A DNA stretch of 47,339 bases from Alphaproteobacteria bacterium (GCA_017307285.1 JAFKFI010000103.1:1553-48891), one strand, 5' to 3'; shown: positions 1-9,353, counted from the first letter of the stretch. The notes: generated from the sequence alone by a model not told the origin. Program-made: numbers and translations.

Positions 1-84
1 CGCCGGCCGCGTGTGACGCCTCAGCCGGGGCTTGCAATCCAGTTCGTGCCGCCCACAGTGGCCACCCAGGAGGCTCGGGCAAAG

Positions 85-825
85 GTGGAATGGGACGCCC
101 CGGCGATCGTGCTCGACGTCAGGCCTTACGGGGAGGGCGACGCAGTCGCGACTGTGATGACGGCGGAGCACGGCAGCCATCGCGGCTTGGCACGTGGTGG
201 GGCGGCGCGCTCGCGCGCGGCAGTTTGGCAGCCGGGCAATCTCGTCCAAGCGCGCTGGGTGGCCCGGCTGGCTGACCAGCTCGGCAGCCTCACGGCGGAG
301 CTGGTTCATGCCGGCGCCGCCTTGGCGATGGACGATCCACTGGCGCTGGCAATGCTGTCCGCCAGCTGCGCGGTGGCCGAGGGCGCGCTGCCCGAGCGCG
401 AGCCGCATCCCCGCGTCTTCGAGGGGCTGCTCCATCTGGTCCCCCGCCTGCCGCTCGGTGTCGCGATGCTGCCCGACTTGATCCGGTGGGAGACGATGCT
501 GCTGGCCGATCTCGGCTACGGCCTCGATCTCGGCCGCTGCGCCATCACCGGCGAGGAGGCTGGGCTCGCCTGGGTTTCGCCCCGCACCGGGCGAGCGGTG
601 TCGGACGCGGCGGCGGGCGAATGGCGGAGCCGGCTGCTGCGGCTGCCCTCGTTCCTCGTAGGCGGCAATGCGGCGGAGCCGGCGGATTGGCGCGACGGGC
701 TGCGCCTCACCGGGCACTTCCTGGCCCGCGATGCGTTCGGCCAGCACCATCGGCCCCTGCCATCGGCGCGGCAGATGCTGTACGACAGGGTGGAGGCGCT
801 GGCCGCCGAATCCATGCCTGACTGA
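85..825 (+). CDS. recO: DNA repair protein RecO
   Basis: RecO helps load RecA onto SSB-coated single-stranded DNA in the RecFOR gap-repair pathway. The N-terminus ([19 protein letters not shown]) matches the usual RecO OB-fold opening, and the later helical part ([18 protein letters not shown]) matches the C-terminal domain. I chose the GTG at 85 because an AGGAGG lies at 68-73 and the RecO homology begins exactly there, giving 246 aa, the normal family length. The frame is open back to a GTG at 13, but those residues look unlike RecO. A TGA at 14-16 in another frame may end the preceding gene, commonly era in this group, but too little is visible to call it. parC follows after 13 nt. Confidence 0.92.
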   Translation: MEWDAPAIVLDVRPYGEGDAVATVMTAEHGSHRGLARGGAARSRAAVWQPGNLVQARWVARLADQLGSLTAELVHAGAALAMDDPLALAMLSASCAVAEGALPEREPHPRVFEGLLHLVPRLPLGVAMLPDLIRWETMLLADLGYGLDLGRCAITGEEAGLAWVSPRTGRAVSDAAAGEWRSRLLRLPSFLVGGNAAEPADWRDGLRLTGHFLARDAFGQHHRPLPSARQMLYDRVEALAAESMPD

Positions 826-838
826 TTCCGGAGTATCG

Positions 839-3055
839 ATGCCCGACGACCTGATCGGCAGGATCGAGGATACGAACCTGTCCGAGGCGCTGAGCGAGCG
901 CTATCTCGCCTACGCGCTGTCCACCATCATGTCCCGCTCGCTGCCGGACGTGCGCGACGGACTGAAGCCGGTGCACCGGCGGCTGATCTACGCCATGCAC
1001 CAGCTGCGGCTCGATCCGACCGCCGGGTTCAAGAAATGCGCCCGCGTGGTCGGGGACGTGATCGGCAAATACCATCCGCACGGCGACGTCGCGGTGTACG
1101 ACGCGCTCGTCCGGCTCGCGCAGGATTTCGCCGCGCGCTATCCGCTGGTCGAGGGCCAGGGCAATTTTGGCAATATCGACGGCGATAACGCGGCGGCGAT
1201 GCGCTACACCGAGGCGCGGCTCACCGAGGTCGCGCGCGCGCTGCTCGCCGGCATCGACGACGACGCGGTCGATTTCCGCCCGACCTATGACGGCGAGGAG
1301 AGCGAGCCCGTCGTGCTGCCGGGCGCGTTCCCAAATCTGCTCGCCAACGGCGCCGCCGGCATCGCGGTCGGCATGGCGACGTCGATCCCGCCGCACAACG
1401 CGGGCGAGGTTTGCGCCGCGGCGATCCATCTCATCGGGAACCCCGAAGCCACCACCGCCGATCTGCTGCGCCACATGCCCGGCCCGGATTTTCCCACCGG
1501 CGGGACGATGGTCGAGGACGCGGCCGCCCTCCTGCAGGCCTACGAGACCGGCCGTGGTGGCTTTCGCGTGCGGGCGAAATGGGAGGTCGAGCGCGGCAAG
1601 CACGGCACGTGGCAAATCGTCGTCACGGAGATTCCATACCAGGTTCCCAAGGCTCGCTTGATCGAGCAGATCGCCGAGCTGATGGAGGACAAGAAGCTGC
1701 CGCTGCTCGGCGACGTGCGCGACGAGAGCACCGAGACGGTTCGCCTCGTGCTCGAACCGCGCACCCGCGGCGTCGAGCCCGAGATGCTGATGGCGACGAT
1801 GTTCCGCGCCACCGCGTTGGAGGCGCGCTTCCCGCTCAACATGAACGTGCTGGACGCGACGCGCACGCCGCGCGTGATGGGCCTGCGCGACGTGCTGCGG
1901 GCATGGCTCGACCATCGCCACGAGGTGCTGATCCGTCGCTCGCGCCATCGCCTCGCCGCGATCGAGCGGCGGCTCGAAGTGCTGGACGGCTATCTCGCGG
2001 TCTATCTCAACCTCGATGAGGTCATTCGCATCATCCGCGAGGAGGATGAGCCCAAGCCAGCGCTGATGCGGCGTTTCGAGATTTCCGAACTGCAAGCCGA
2101 GGCGATCCTCAACATGCGCCTGCGCTCGTTGCGGCGCTTGGAGGAGATGGAGATCCGCAAGGAGCACAAGGCGCTGACCAAGGAGCGCAAGGACATCCGC
2201 GCGCTGCTGGCCGACGAGGCGCTGCGCTGGACGCGCATTGCCGGCGAGATCGAGGAGACCCGCAAGAAGTTCGGCGACGGCGCGTTGGGTGTGCGCCGCA
2301 CGGTGGTCGGCGAGGTGCCGGTCGCGATCGAGGTGGCCACGCACGCCTTCGTGGAGCGCGAGCCGATCACGGCGATCCTCTCGGAGAAGGGCTGGATTCG
2401 CGCGATGAAGGGTCATGTCGCCGAGGGCACTGACTTGCGCTTCAAGGAAGGCGATCGGCTGAAATTTCTCCTGCCTTGCGAAACCACGGATCGGCTCTGC
2501 CTGTTCGGCACCAACGGCCGCGCCTACACCGTGAAGGCCGGCGACCTGCCGCGCGGACGGGGTGACGGGCAGCCGGTGCGACTGCTTGCCGAACTGACGA
2601 ACGAGGACGATGTGTTCGCGCTCTTCGTGCCACGCGACGACGCACGCTATTTGGTGGCGTCCTCGACTGGGCGTGGATTCGTCGTGGCGGGAGGGGAATT
2701 GCTCGCCGAGAAGCGCACCGGCAAGCAGGTGCTCAATCTGCGCCCCGGCGAGGAGGCGGCGCTCTGCGTGCCGGCGGACGGCGACCACGTCGCGGTGGTC
2801 GGCGATAATCGCAAGCTACTGATTTTCCCGCTGGAGCAAGTGCCGGAACTCTCGCGCGGCGCCGGTGTGATTCTTCAGCGCTATCGGGACGGCGGCCTGA
2901 GCGATGCGAAAGTGTTCCGGCTGGCCGACGGCCTGACTTGGCGCCTCGGCGAGAAGACGCGGACGGAAACCAATCTTCGCGATTGGCTGGGCGAGCGCGC
3001 GCAAGCCGGTAGGCTGCCGCCGTCTGGGTTCCCCAAATCGAACCGCTTCGGCTGA
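839..3055 (+). CDS. parC: DNA topoisomerase IV subunit A (ParC)
   Basis: Catalytic subunit of topoisomerase IV, which with ParE decatenates daughter chromosomes. The 738-aa protein opens with the type IIA core ([20 protein letters not shown] around residues 34-53). The winged-helix segment GKYHPHGD lies near residues 76-83, and the DNA-cleaving tyrosine is Y123 in AAAMRYTEA. The form [20 protein letters not shown] and the short C-terminal beta-pinwheel favour ParC over GyrA. The ATG at 839 is preceded by GGAG at about 829-832. The residue aligned with the quinolone-contacting serine of E. coli ParC (S80) is V84, and D88 aligns with E84. Confidence 0.95.
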   Translation: MPDDLIGRIEDTNLSEALSERYLAYALSTIMSRSLPDVRDGLKPVHRRLIYAMHQLRLDPTAGFKKCARVVGDVIGKYHPHGDVAVYDALVRLAQDFAARYPLVEGQGNFGNIDGDNAAAMRYTEARLTEVARALLAGIDDDAVDFRPTYDGEESEPVVLPGAFPNLLANGAAGIAVGMATSIPPHNAGEVCAAAIHLIGNPEATTADLLRHMPGPDFPTGGTMVEDAAALLQAYETGRGGFRVRAKWEVERGKHGTWQIVVTEIPYQVPKARLIEQIAELMEDKKLPLLGDVRDESTETVRLVLEPRTRGVEPEMLMATMFRATALEARFPLNMNVLDATRTPRVMGLRDVLRAWLDHRHEVLIRRSRHRLAAIERRLEVLDGYLAVYLNLDEVIRIIREEDEPKPALMRRFEISELQAEAILNMRLRSLRRLEEMEIRKEHKALTKERKDIRALLADEALRWTRIAGEIEETRKKFGDGALGVRRTVVGEVPVAIEVATHAFVEREPITAILSEKGWIRAMKGHVAEGTDLRFKEGDRLKFLLPCETTDRLCLFGTNGRAYTVKAGDLPRGRGDGQPVRLLAELTNEDDVFALFVPRDDARYLVASSTGRGFVVAGGELLAEKRTGKQVLNLRPGEEAALCVPADGDHVAVVGDNRKLLIFPLEQVPELSRGAGVILQRYRDGGLSDAKVFRLADGLTWRLGEKTRTETNLRDWLGERAQAGRLPPSGFPKSNRFG

Positions 3056-3160
3056 TCGACCGAGAATGCTCGATTTCGTCGCGGGCTTGCGGCGCGCGCG
3101 CGAACGGGCAATGAAGCAAGGCGTTCCGGAGCGGAACCGCGCAATGGACAAGGAGGCGAC

Positions 3161-3616
3161 GTGAGCTTGACGCGATCGACGGGACTGGCAGGCATGGCGA
3201 TGATCGGCCTCGCGGCGATGCTGCAAGGCTGTGCCCCTCAAGCGCGGCCAGCCAGCGGCACGCGGCTGTTCGCGACCGATTTCACGGGCGGGGCCAAGAG
3301 CTGCACTGTTCCGAAGGTCAGTCCAGTGGCGGGGAAGGAAACCGCCGCGACCATGACTGTCGGCAATGACGGCGGCTGGTGCGGCATAACGGTCGACGAC
3401 AACGGCCACCCGTTCTCGGCCGGCCTGCTCACCGGTCGCCCGGAGCACGGACAGGTTTTCATACACTCGGTCGGGGACACGACGAGGATCGACTACACGC
3501 CGAACAAGGGCTTCATCGGCCATGACAGTTTCACCGTGCGTCTGCTCCCCGGCGGCGCGGTCATTCGCGCGGCCGTAACGGTCGAGAAGGCGCCGGTATC
3601 TGCTAAATCAGGCTGA
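3161..3616 (+). CDS. Small lipoprotein with an Ig-like C-terminal domain
   Basis: This 151-aa protein has a type II signal peptide. After a hydrophobic stretch (MAMIGLAAML) comes the lipobox LQGC with C24 as the lipidated cysteine, so it is probably anchored in an envelope membrane facing the periplasm. The C-terminal half (IDYTPNKGFIGHDSFTVRL) resembles the closing strands of bacterial Ig/cadherin-like repeats. Two further cysteines (in KSCTV and GGWCGI) could form a disulfide. The start is GTG with AGGAGG at 3151-3156. No enzyme motif is visible. The specific role is unknown; a structural or surface-exposed function is only an inference. Confidence 0.75.
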   Translation: MSLTRSTGLAGMAMIGLAAMLQGCAPQARPASGTRLFATDFTGGAKSCTVPKVSPVAGKETAATMTVGNDGGWCGITVDDNGHPFSAGLLTGRPEHGQVFIHSVGDTTRIDYTPNKGFIGHDSFTVRLLPGGAVIRAAVTVEKAPVSAKSG

Positions 3617-3624
3617 GAGGAGTC

Positions 3625-3663
3625 GAGCGAGGCCGCGTATCGGGAGGCGCGGCCCTCTCGCTC
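3625..3663. terminator. Stem-loop between convergent genes
   Basis: Arms GAGCGAG (3625-3631) and GCCGCG (3632-3637, sharing the junction G) pair with CGCGGC (3648-3653) and CTCGCTC (3657-3663), with a small bulge. The hairpin sits between two convergent genes and touches the stop codon of the minus-strand gene. This fits a bidirectional terminator, but there is no run of T. Confidence 0.5.
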
Positions 3664-4183
3664 AATGTTTCTTGCCGTGGGAACTGCGCGTCGAGGCGGT
3701 GCGGACAGTGGCACGCGCCGGGCTTGGTGCCGGGGCGCACGTGCTGAGGTCGTCGGGGATCAGATCCTTTCCGGCGGCATATGCCGGCAGGTCTTTGCCA
3801 TCGCGCAGGGTCATGACCTCGCGGAAGATCGCCGACGTACGAGGACAGAAGTCCGAACCTTGGCGGATTCCGACCTGGGACTGCGAGTTGGCCAGATTGG
3901 TCACGTAGGCGTCTTGCTCGCGCTGGGCGTTTCGGCCGTAGGCCCGCTTGAAGTAGGCGGCGAGGGCATGATCGTTGGCGCCCAACTCGGGCTTGTAGCG
4001 ATTGACGAAGGCATTATAGGCGTCGTCGGAGCCCTTGCAGCCGGTCGCGAGCACCATGAGCTCGCTCTTCAGTGCCGCCAGATCAAACACGGTCTGATCC
4101 GCCGGGCTGGAGCACTGTGCCGCTTCGGCATAGGGCGAGACCAGCAATCCGGCAGCGAGGAGACCATGAAACAAGCGGCGCAT
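3662..4183 (-). CDS. Secreted hypothetical protein
   Basis: This 173-aa protein starts with a Sec signal peptide (MRRLFHGLLAAGLLVSPYAEA, likely cleavage after AEA). The mature part has four cysteines (in AQCSS, ATGCKG, DFCPR and STCAP), suggesting two disulfides in the periplasm. It is mostly helical, ending in a basic Ser/Thr/Arg-rich tail. I chose the ATG at 4183 because it begins the signal peptide and has GGAG six nt upstream; the frame stays open to 4285, but that extension would bury the signal peptide. I do not recognise the family. It is convergent with the lipoprotein gene. No partner or substrate is evident. Confidence 0.75.
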   Translation of the reverse strand: MRRLFHGLLAAGLLVSPYAEAAQCSSPADQTVFDLAALKSELMVLATGCKGSDDAYNAFVNRYKPELGANDHALAAYFKRAYGRNAQREQDAYVTNLANSQSQVGIRQGSDFCPRTSAIFREVMTLRDGKDLPAYAAGKDLIPDDLSTCAPAPSPARATVRTASTRSSHGKKH

Positions 4184-4345
4184 TCTGTGCTCCAGCCAAG
4201 ATTGGGAAAGGTCGATCGGCGAATCGGGGGCGTACCGGCCCGCCATCATCAGAATGCGCTTTATCATCGCGCGGCGGAAAAGCAAATGCGATCCGCAGCG
4301 TATGACAACTGGTTAATGTGAAACCTCGGCGCGGGGGCGCCGGGA

Positions 4346-5119
4346 TCAGCTGGCCGTCTCGGGGAGCAGCCGGGCTGTCTCCGCCGGCTCGGCGTCAGCC
4401 TCGGTCAGCACCCGCCAGGCACCGCCGATCAGCACCTCGCTGGGGCGGAATCGGGACTTGTACGCCATCTTGCGGCTGTCCGGCACCCAATAGCCCAGAT
4501 AGATGTAGGGCAGACCCAGGCTGCGGGCCCGCTCGATCAGCCAGAGGATCGTGTAGGTTCCAAGCGACCGCTTCTCGAGGCCAGGGGCAAAGAAGCTGTA
4601 GACCGCCGAGAGCCCGTCGCCGAGCTTGTCGGTGAGGCAGACGCCGACCAGCCGATCGTCGGGGTCGCGGAATTCGACCACGAAGGTCTCGATCGGCGTG
4701 TCCTCGACCATCGCGCGGTAGTCGTAGAAGCTCATGGTCGCCATGTCGCCGCTGCCGTGGCGCGCCTGCTGGTAGCGCTGGAACAGCTGGAATTGCTCGG
4801 CTGTGGCGCGCGGGGGGACCTCGAAGCCTTCGAGCTGCGCGTTCATGCGGGCGATTCGGCGCAAGGTGCGGCCCGGCTCGAAGCTCGCCGCCGGAATGCG
4901 GATCGGCACGCACGCCTGGCAGGAGGGGCAAACCGGGGCGTAGGCGATGTTGTGGCTGCGGCGGAAGCCGGCGCGGGAGAGCCGGTCGTGCAGCGTCTCG
5001 GCGTCCGGCCCGGTGATCTCCGTCACCACCTTCCGCTCCGTCCGCCCCGCCACATAGGGGCAGGGCAGGGGCGCGGTGGTGTAGAAGAATTGCGGTCGGC
5101 GAGGTGGCCTGTAGGTCAT
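4346..5119 (-). CDS. bpt: Aspartate/glutamate leucyltransferase (Bpt)
   Basis: Bpt transfers leucine from Leu-tRNA to proteins with N-terminal Asp or Glu, marking them for ClpS/ClpAP by the N-degron pathway; it is the bacterial relative of eukaryotic Ate1. The N-terminus carries the Ate cysteine motif (CPSCQACVPIRI around residues 54-65). The C-terminal GNAT-like domain includes SFYDYRAMV, GLSAVYSFF and YIYLGYWVPDSRKMAYKSRF. The 257-aa length is normal. The ATG at 5119 overlaps the upstream RDD gene stop as ATGA, so the two are probably translationally coupled. The frame runs further upstream, but only in shadow sequence. Confidence 0.92.
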   Translation of the reverse strand: MTYRPPRRPQFFYTTAPLPCPYVAGRTERKVVTEITGPDAETLHDRLSRAGFRRSHNIAYAPVCPSCQACVPIRIPAASFEPGRTLRRIARMNAQLEGFEVPPRATAEQFQLFQRYQQARHGSGDMATMSFYDYRAMVEDTPIETFVVEFRDPDDRLVGVCLTDKLGDGLSAVYSFFAPGLEKRSLGTYTILWLIERARSLGLPYIYLGYWVPDSRKMAYKSRFRPSEVLIGGAWRVLTEADAEPAETARLLPETAS

Positions 5120-5646
5120 GCGTAGGGGGGTCCGCCCGGCATGTTCCAGGACCCGGCCGGCGCGGTCAACGCCCGTGCGCGCACGACCACCAATCCGCTG
5201 ATGAGATCGTGCAGGGTGCGGTGCCGCGTCGTCACCAAGGCGACCAGCAGCAGCAGCCCGCTGGTCGCGAGGGTGAGATAGTAGATCAAGGTCGAGACCA
5301 GCGCCTGCAGCGCGGACGGACGTCCGAGATCCTCGTTGCGGGCAACCACCAGCCCGAACAAGGCCTGTCCGGGGGTCGCTCCCATGCCGGCCAGGAACAG
5401 GAAATGATAGCAGAACGGCACGAGCGGCAAGAGGCCGAGCAGCGGCATTCCGAGCCCGAGGGTCATCACCCCGAATGTCAGCAGCACGAGCCACAGCACG
5501 GTCGCGATGCAGGCGATCAGCGCGAGGTCGACGAGCCAGCCGAGGCAGCGGCGGGTCAGCACGCCGCGGGTGAGCATCTCGTCCTGCATCATGGCAAGCC
5601 CGTAGGGCGGCGGGCCGTTCCAGGGAGGCGCGTTCCAGTTGTTCAT
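5116..5646 (-). CDS. RDD family membrane protein
   Basis: This 176-aa protein begins with a Pro/Asn-rich cytoplasmic segment and then TRGVLTRRCLGWLVDLALIA, where the paired Arg and the Asp are the RDD signature. About three to four membrane helices follow (roughly residues 35-65, 68-90 and 120-145). The end of the domain is recognisable as RHRTLHDLISGLVVVRA. RDD proteins have been linked to ion exchange or transport, but the substrate cannot be read from sequence. It starts at ATG 5646 in an ATGA overlap with the penicillin-acylase gene and ends in an ATGA overlap with bpt, so the three genes form one tightly coupled unit. Confidence 0.87.
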   Translation of the reverse strand: MNNWNAPPWNGPPPYGLAMMQDEMLTRGVLTRRCLGWLVDLALIACIATVLWLVLLTFGVMTLGLGMPLLGLLPLVPFCYHFLFLAGMGATPGQALFGLVVARNEDLGRPSALQALVSTLIYYLTLATSGLLLLVALVTTRHRTLHDLISGLVVVRARALTAPAGSWNMPGGPPYA

Positions 5647-7988
5647 CGTCTCGGCCTGTCGGTGGTGGACTTGGCGGGCATCAGCGTGACCGTCGCGGCG
5701 ACGCTCGCGCCGGTCGGTCCTAGGGAGATGGTATCGCCATCGCGCCACCGGGTCAGGAAATTTCGCGCATCCGACGCGAACGGGCGGCCGGACTGGCCGG
5801 GGGCCACCACGAACAGGCTGCGGTCGAGGTCGGCGAGGTCGTAGACGCCGCGAAAGGAGGCGCCGTGGACGTTGTCGAAGCTGCCGGCCAGCGGGGTGCC
5901 GCGATCGACCGTGCTGTCATCACCGGGGCTGTCGATCCGCGCGGTGGCGAGCGAGCCGAGCAAGGGGATCGCGCGCAGCATGGGGTTGGCGAACACCGCC
6001 TGGTGCGCCGGTCCCCAGCGCCACGCGGCGGGATCGTCACCGAAGCGGGAAACGAGGTCGGCCGTGGCGTGCTTGAGTGCCTCGGCGAGCACCGGGGCGC
6101 AGTCGCCGCCGCACCAATGGGCACCGGGCGGCGAGAGCACGAAGGCCAAGAACTCCAACATCGGATTGGCCGCGGAGCTCGGCACGTTGTTACGCTGCAG
6201 GATGAGATCGTGGAACTGGAACAGCCAGGCATTGAAGATCAGCGGCTGCGGCAGGTCCATCGCCATCGAGCCGTCCCAGTCCTGGAGAAGCGCAAGCGCC
6301 CGGCCCGCGACCCCGTCAGGTGCGGGAATGGCACGCAGGGCGGGAAGGATCTGGCGGGCGAAGGCGCTCCGCACGTCGGTTTGCATCCGCGCGAAGTCCG
6401 CTGGGGTGTGGCGGTCGCCGGCGGCCAGCAACTCGCGGATGCGGCGGGCGCGCCAGTCGCCGAACCAGTCGCGGCCGAGGAACACCGGGAAATCGGGCGG
6501 CGCCACGCGTTCGTTGGCGTTGACCAGCCGTCCGCTGGCGGGTGCGACGATGTGCGGCAGTTCGGCACCCGAGGCCCAGCCGATCCAATCATGCGCGCCA
6601 TCCGCACCCTCGACCGGCGCGGCGCCGTCGCCCGCCCGCCGGATCGGCACGCGGCCGGTGACGTAGAGGGCGATCCGCTGCCGGTCCGCCACGACCAAGT
6701 TCTGTACGGGCGACGAAATCTGTGCCGCTGCCGTGCCCGCCTCGTCCACGTTCCGGGCTCGATTGAGCGCGAGCAGCCCCGCAGCCGCTGTGTCGCCCGG
6801 CGCGAGATTGGCCATTTCGACCGCGAGCACCGGGCTGCTCTTGCCGGAGAGGTCGCTGATCACCGGTCCATGCCGGGTCTCGCGCACCCGCAGCACCACG
6901 TCGGGCTGGCCGCGCACCCGGATGCGCTCCTCGCGGATGGTGAAGGGCCGCGGGCCGTCGGGGGTCGCGTAGCCGCCGTCCGGGGTCGGCGTCTCGATGA
7001 AGACGTCCTGCACGTCGGCGCCGGTCGTGGTGAAGCTCCAGGCGATGTGGCTGTTATGGCCGAGCACCAGGAAGGGGACGCCGGGCGCGGTGGCGCCGGC
7101 CAGCACGCCGTCGGGCGTCTCGATCCTCACCAGGTACCAGATGCCGGGCAACCCATACTGCAGATGCGGGTCGCCGGCGAGCAGCGGCGCACCGGTCGCA
7201 GTATGCTGCCCGTCGACCGCCCATTCGTTGGAGGCCGTGGCCGGGAGGGTGTATGGCGCGGGAAACCGGGGAAGCAGATCGAGCAGCCCTCCGGCCGCCG
7301 CCGCATAGTGCCGGTCGGTGATGACGCGTGCGTCGGGGCGGCCATCGCTATGCGCGGGCGGCCAGAGCTCATCGATCTGCTGTTGCGTGAGCTTCCCGGC
7401 GAGAGACAGGCGGGCGAGTTCGGTGCGCCAGTTGTCCGACAGCCAGAGTCCCATCGTCTTGCCCCAGAGCAGGCTGTCCACTGGTTCCCAGGGTTCGGGG
7501 GCTCCAAGGGCGAGGAATTCGGGGGCGCTGAACCGTCCGCGCGTGGCGATCCAGGCGTTCACGCCGCGCGCGTAGGCTTCGAGCATTGCGCGCGTCGGCT
7601 CGGGCAACGTGGGATAGTCGGCCAGAGCCCGCTGGCGCAACCCGAGCACGCGCATCTGCTTGTCGATGGGCAATGTGGCCAGACCGGCGATCTCCGACAG
7701 GCGGCCGGAGGCGGCCCGGCGCATCAGCTCCATTTGGAACATCCGGTCGCGCGCATGGATGAACCCGAGCGCCGTCGCGCCATCGAGCGCCGAGGCGGCG
7801 TGGATGCGCGGCACGCCGTCGGCGTCGAAGGTGACGTTGACCGGGCCGGACAGCCCCTCGATCGCCAGTTCCTGCTTGTCGCTCGGCCCGCTGAGCCAGA
7901 GCAGGCCGAACACCGACGCCGCGAGCAACAGCACGAGGACGCCGATGCCGGCCAGCACGCGCCGGACCAGACGAAGGGGGTTGCGCAT
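5643..7988 (-). CDS. Penicillin acylase family protein (Ntn hydrolase)
   Basis: This 781-aa member of the penicillin amidase family, whose precursors self-cleave to alpha and beta subunits, probably hydrolyses an amide. Residues 10-32 are a signal anchor or signal peptide, placing it in the periplasm. The alpha part has VNVTFDADGVPRIHA and GFIHARDRMFQMELMRR. The beta subunit should begin at S253 in ATASNEWAV; this serine is both cleavage point and nucleophile. The later motif VDRGTPLAGSFDNVHGASFR is also typical. Family members include beta-lactam acylases and quorum-quenching acyl-homoserine-lactone (AHL) acylases (PvdQ/QuiP), so the natural substrate is open. It is first in a coupled unit with RDD and bpt. 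Confidence 0.9.
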   Translation of the reverse strand: MRNPLRLVRRVLAGIGVLVLLLAASVFGLLWLSGPSDKQELAIEGLSGPVNVTFDADGVPRIHAASALDGATALGFIHARDRMFQMELMRRAASGRLSEIAGLATLPIDKQMRVLGLRQRALADYPTLPEPTRAMLEAYARGVNAWIATRGRFSAPEFLALGAPEPWEPVDSLLWGKTMGLWLSDNWRTELARLSLAGKLTQQQIDELWPPAHSDGRPDARVITDRHYAAAAGGLLDLLPRFPAPYTLPATASNEWAVDGQHTATGAPLLAGDPHLQYGLPGIWYLVRIETPDGVLAGATAPGVPFLVLGHNSHIAWSFTTTGADVQDVFIETPTPDGGYATPDGPRPFTIREERIRVRGQPDVVLRVRETRHGPVISDLSGKSSPVLAVEMANLAPGDTAAAGLLALNRARNVDEAGTAAAQISSPVQNLVVADRQRIALYVTGRVPIRRAGDGAAPVEGADGAHDWIGWASGAELPHIVAPASGRLVNANERVAPPDFPVFLGRDWFGDWRARRIRELLAAGDRHTPADFARMQTDVRSAFARQILPALRAIPAPDGVAGRALALLQDWDGSMAMDLPQPLIFNAWLFQFHDLILQRNNVPSSAANPMLEFLAFVLSPPGAHWCGGDCAPVLAEALKHATADLVSRFGDDPAAWRWGPAHQAVFANPMLRAIPLLGSLATARIDSPGDDSTVDRGTPLAGSFDNVHGASFRGVYDLADLDRSLFVVAPGQSGRPFASDARNFLTRWRDGDTISLGPTGASVAATVTLMPAKSTTDRPRR

Positions 7989-8033
7989 CCGCGCTAGGTG
8001 GCAGAGCCCCGGACGAAAGGGAAGGCCGCGTTC

Positions 8034-8837
8034 TCAGCCGACCGGCGGCTGGTGCAGTTGCACGATCTCGCGGTTGTCACCCAGCGGCAGGAAGCGCTTC
8101 AGGATGAGCGGATCATGGCCGGGAATGATGTGATCCGGCCCGTCGGCCAGGCTCTCCAGGATGTCGTAGCCGCGCAGCATCCGGGCGACATCCACCACCA
8201 CCGGGAACGGGTTGCGGCCGCGGATATTGGCCCAGAGATGCGTGGTGTCGCCCGCCAGCACCACCCAGCCCCGGTCGGTGGGGACGCGCATGCACATGAT
8301 GCCGCCGGAATGCCCGCCGATCAGATGCAGCGTGACGCCAGGAGCGATCTCGGCGGTGCCCTTATGGAAGCGCAGCCGGTCCGCGTAGAGCGCACGGACC
8401 GCGCTCACCACGTCCTCGACGTCGAACGGCCGCCGCAGATGCGGGTGGCACATGCAGGCGCCGGTGCAGAAGGCCATCTCTTCCTCCTGCAAGTGGAACT
8501 GGGCGTTGGAAAAATATTCCATGCCGCCGGCGTGGTCCCAGTGCATGTGGCTGAGCACCACGTCGGGCACCTTGGCCGGGTCGATGCCGGCGTTTTGCAG
8601 CGCCTGGGATGGCGTGCAGAGCAGTTCGCGCCCGCGCCGCTGCGCCGAGGCCGGGGTGAAGCCCGTATCCATCACGATGGTCCGCCCGCCGCCGCGGATC
8701 GCGAATACCAGGAAGTCCAGCGGTTCGGGCGCCATGTGGTCGTCCGGCATTAGCAGGTTTTGCGCCTGGATGCGCGGTGCAAGAATGCCGTAGCGCAGCG
8801 CCAGCACCTCGTAGGTGACGGCTGGTGTGTCGGCCAT
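8034..8837 (-). CDS. Metallo-beta-lactamase-fold hydrolase, AHL-lactonase-like
   Basis: This 267-aa protein has the two-metal site of the fold: H97-x-H99-x-D101-H102 in SHMHWDHAGG, H176 in IGGHSGG, D197 in AGDTTH and H241 in IPGHDP. The layout (long N-terminal segment, DTGF strand, FHLQEEEM, C-terminal IIPGHDP) fits the N-acyl homoserine lactonase-type branch. It could open a lactone ring or act on another ester. There is no signal peptide, so it is cytoplasmic. It is divergent from the decarboxylase gene at 8937, with an inverted repeat between them. A second protein of the same branch is encoded at 17187-17990. Confidence 0.85.
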   Translation of the reverse strand: MADTPAVTYEVLALRYGILAPRIQAQNLLMPDDHMAPEPLDFLVFAIRGGGRTIVMDTGFTPASAQRRGRELLCTPSQALQNAGIDPAKVPDVVLSHMHWDHAGGMEYFSNAQFHLQEEEMAFCTGACMCHPHLRRPFDVEDVVSAVRALYADRLRFHKGTAEIAPGVTLHLIGGHSGGIMCMRVPTDRGWVVLAGDTTHLWANIRGRNPFPVVVDVARMLRGYDILESLADGPDHIIPGHDPLILKRFLPLGDNREIVQLHQPPVG

Positions 8838-8862
8838 GATGCGGTCCCTCCCTCCCGGTTCG

Positions 8863-8885
8863 CCGGCAAGTCAACCGCTTGCCGG
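8863..8885. promoter_or_regulatory. Perfect inverted repeat in a divergent promoter region
   Basis: CCGGCAAG (8863-8870) and CTTGCCGG (8878-8885) are perfect 8-bp arms around TCAACCG. The site lies in the 99-nt gap between the divergent lactonase-like and decarboxylase genes, where an operator for a dimeric regulator would sit. No regulator gene is adjacent, and a hairpin role cannot be excluded. Confidence 0.4.
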
Positions 8886-8936
8886 GTGGGCTGGCAATCT
8901 CTACCGTCCCGCGCCTCGGCTTAGAGGAGAGCGATC

Positions 8937-9353
8937 ATGGCGAACCGGTCCGAATACGAGTCAGAGAAATTCAAGAAGGGGCTGGAGGTGCGTCGCGCCG
9001 TGCTGGGTGCGGAGTACGTGGACGGCTCGCTCGCCCGCGCCGACGACTTCATGGCGGCGTTCCAGCAGCTCACCACCGAATACGCCTGGGGCGAGGTGTG
9101 GACGCGGCCCGGACTGCCGCGCAAGACGCGCAGCATGTTGAATCTCGCGATGCTCACGGCGCTGAACCGCTCGGCCGAGCTGCGGCTGCACGTGCGGGGC
9201 GCGCTGACCAACGGCGTGACGCGCGACGAGATCAAGGAGATCCTGCTGCAGACCGGAATCTATTGCGGCATTCCGGCCTGTCTCGACGCCTTTAAGACGA
9301 CGTCGGAGGTGTTCAAGGAGATCGACGCCGAAAAGGCCAAGGCCGCCGAGTAG
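8937..9353 (+). CDS. Carboxymuconolactone decarboxylase family protein (PcaC-like)
   Basis: This 138-aa protein covers the whole family. It has the core helices ending in LRLHVRGALTNGVTRDEI, then KEILLQTGIYCGIPACLDAF, closely matching 4-carboxymuconolactone decarboxylase (PcaC), which acts in the protocatechuate branch of the beta-ketoadipate pathway. No other pca gene is nearby, so the real substrate may differ. The ATG at 8937 has GAGGAG just upstream. It is co-transcribed with the dehydrogenase gene that starts 4 nt after its stop. Similar PcaC-like proteins occur in catabolic clusters with hydroxyisobutyrate dehydrogenase-like partners, so a shared degradative step is plausible but unproven. 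Confidence 0.87.
   Translation: MANRSEYESEKFKKGLEVRRAVLGAEYVDGSLARADDFMAAFQQLTTEYAWGEVWTRPGLPRKTRSMLNLAMLTALNRSAELRLHVRGALTNGVTRDEIKEILLQTGIYCGIPACLDAFKTTSEVFKEIDAEKAKAAE

Noticed and set aside
707-2788. A 693-aa minus-strand reading frame over parC
   Set aside because: It is antisense to a clear ParC. Long antisense frames are expected in GC-rich codons, and the translation is Arg/His/Ala-rich with no motif.
5865-7997. A 710-aa plus-strand reading frame over the penicillin acylase gene
   Set aside because: Antisense shadow; the acylase on the other strand has its Ser nucleophile and family motifs, and this frame has none.
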